6,762 nt of DNA from Sphingomonadales bacterium (GTDB lineage Bacteria; Pseudomonadota; Alphaproteobacteria; Sphingomonadales; Sphingomonadaceae). Made by a program: the position numbers and the translations under genes. Of this stretch, positions 6,093 to 6,762 are shown piece after piece. The stretch spans positions 1 to 6,762 of the forward strand of contig JAAFIT010000138.1 of assembly GCA_013298745.1 (NCBI GenBank), given 5' to 3'. A model generated the notes under the pieces. That model ran no database searches and was not told the DNA's origin. It worked only from the letters and a program-made list of their open reading frames with translations. Every line of letters starts with the position of its first letter. The stretch's first letter is position 1.

Positions 6093-6123
6093 GAAACGCA
6101 ACGAATCAATGCATTAGCGTTTC
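6093..6123. repeat. Inverted repeat upstream of the sigma-54 promoter (dyad 1)
   Basis: GAAACGC (6093-6099) and GCGTTTC (6117-6123) are perfect inverted copies, 17 nt apart (24 nt centre to centre). Between them lies the palindrome AATGCATT (6108-6115). The dyad sits about 35-65 nt upstream of the predicted transcription start, a plausible though close position for an activator site. Confidence 0.5.
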
Positions 6124-6133
6124 GATCATTATG

Positions 6134-6158
6134 AAAGTGTAAAATCTACCGACACTTT
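6134..6158. repeat. Inverted repeat upstream of the sigma-54 promoter (dyad 2)
   Basis: AAAGTGT (6134-6140) and ACACTTT (6152-6158) are perfect inverted copies with an 11-nt centre. They lie about 75-100 nt upstream of the predicted sigma-54 start, where enhancer-binding proteins commonly bind. The structure could instead be a hairpin, but no transcript is expected to end here. Confidence 0.5.
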
Positions 6159-6417
6159 TGGCGTGGAGAATGTTCAACGCGCCACGGCAGCGTGTCAATT
6201 ATGTCGCCAGCCCGGCCAGAAACCCCACGCAAACCGACGCAAACGGCGGCACTACCAATCCCTTGAAACTGCTCCGGACAGGGAAAATCCGGCTCAACCT
6301 GCGCCACTCGCCGACGTCGGTCGAGGACGCACGCGCTGGCACCAGCCGCCGGCGGCACCTCTTGCCAATCCGCCCCCTTCCGGCAAATGTCACGCCACAT
6401 TTCGGGGGCCATGATCG

Positions 6418-6762
6418 ATGCGCATCGTACTTCTTGCCGGCTTGCTGGCGACCTCGGCGTCGGCGCAACAGGCGGAGACCAATAGCGCCGCCGCCATCGC
6501 CCGCATCGCGGCGCTCAACCCCCGCGTCAACGCCGTCCTTGCCGTCGATCCGACGGCACTTGATCAGGCGCGAGCGCTCGATCGCGGTCGGCGGGCGCGC
6601 GGGCCGCTTTATGCCATGCCGATCCTGATCAAGGACAATATCGACAGCCGCGGGCCGTTGCCAACGACGGCGGGCAGCCTGGCGCTGACCGCCAATGTCA
6701 CCGATCGCGATTCGCCGCTGGTGGCCGCGTTGCGCAGCGCCGGGGCCGTGATCATCGGCAAG
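6418..6762 (+). CDS. Exported amidase-signature family enzyme, N-terminal part
   Basis: Amidase-signature enzymes hydrolyse amide bonds with a Ser-cisSer-Lys triad. The 115 codons present start [18 protein letters not shown], a short signal peptide cleaved after ASA (residue 16), so the enzyme acts outside the cytoplasm. Residues 24-43 ([20 protein letters not shown]) are the usual first helix. [15 protein letters not shown] (62-76) is the family motif that contains the catalytic Lys (Lys72). The stretch [20 protein letters not shown] (83-102), then [11 protein letters not shown] (105-115), matches what precedes the signature segment. The Gly/Ser-rich signature with both catalytic serines lies beyond the window. 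The start is set by an in-frame TGA at 6412 and by GGGGG (6404-6408) 9 nt upstream. The substrate cannot be told; GatA is unlikely because of the signal peptide and the lack of gatC or gatB nearby. Confidence 0.9.
   Translation, partial: MRIVLLAGLLATSASAQQAETNSAAAIARIAALNPRVNAVLAVDPTALDQARALDRGRRARGPLYAMPILIKDNIDSRGPLPTTAGSLALTANVTDRDSPLVAALRSAGAVIIGK

Larger units (their letters stand above)
6020..6417. other. Divergent intergenic region between PEP-CTERM gene and amidase gene
   Basis: About 400 nt separate two divergent genes. The part near the PEP-CTERM gene holds its ribosome binding site, sigma-54 promoter and two dyads (6020-6158) and is noticeably AT-richer than the surroundings. The part near the amidase gene (6159-6417) holds only small symmetric elements: CCGGA/TCCGG at about 6274-6292 and the 10-bp palindrome CCGACGTCGG at 6311-6320. 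TTGAAA at 6263-6268 is a possible -35 element for the amidase gene, but no matching -10 is visible. No gene is supported here. Confidence 0.6.

Noticed and set aside
5414..6109. Longer PEP-CTERM start at 6109
   Set aside because: The extra 30 residues do not form a signal peptide, the codons cover the sigma-54 promoter, and the ATG at 6019 has a strong ribosome binding site.
5093..6142. 349-codon plus-strand open frame across the PEP-CTERM gene
   Set aside because: It runs antisense to a convincing PEP-CTERM gene, through that gene's terminator stem and through the sigma-54 promoter, with no recognisable content.
6156..6174. Second sigma-54-like element on the plus strand (TTGGCGTGGAGAATGTT) that could drive the amidase gene
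   Set aside because: The -12 position reads GT instead of the required GC, and it lies about 245 nt from the amidase start.

Overview
The window reads as a GC-rich alphaproteobacterial chromosome segment, most likely from a sphingomonad (Sphingomonadales). Three things support this: the tRNA-Trp / secE / nusG order on the minus strand, a large TonB-dependent receptor of the Caulobacter/sphingomonad/Xanthomonas type, and a PEP-CTERM anchor of the form PEPASWGMMIIGFG followed by RRRK. This assignment is inferred from gene style; there is no rRNA in the window. The first 15 bases are not genomic: they equal the 3' end of a standard Illumina adapter, so position 16 is probably the true contig edge.

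Layout. Minus strand, 16-757: the start of nusG (cut by the contig edge), complete secE and tRNA-Trp(CCA), with a good promoter just upstream of the tRNA. Plus strand, 982-4834: a two-gene unit of a TonB-dependent outer-membrane receptor and, 7 nt after its stop, a lipoprotein beta-propeller phytase. It is followed by two hairpins and about 0.5 kb without a convincing gene. Minus strand, 5356-6123: one PEP-CTERM protein gene with a clear intrinsic terminator, a near-consensus sigma-54 (-24/-12) promoter and inverted repeats upstream. Plus strand from 6418 to the window end: the N-terminal third or less of an exported amidase-signature enzyme.

How the parts work together. SecE and NusG are housekeeping (protein export, transcription elongation). 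The receptor and phytase together look like a phytate-scavenging locus: the lipoprotein would release phosphate from inositol phosphates at the outer membrane, and the receptor would import phytate, a partly dephosphorylated inositol phosphate or a metal complex of it. The PEP-CTERM protein is a secreted, probably carbohydrate-binding-like surface protein. Its sigma-54 promoter fits the known link of PEP-CTERM/exosortase systems to the PrsK/PrsR two-component pair, whose regulator PrsR is sigma-54 dependent. No wholly new system is evident. The points most worth a second look are the sigma-54 promoter with its nested upstream dyads, and the coupled receptor/lipoprotein phytase pair.
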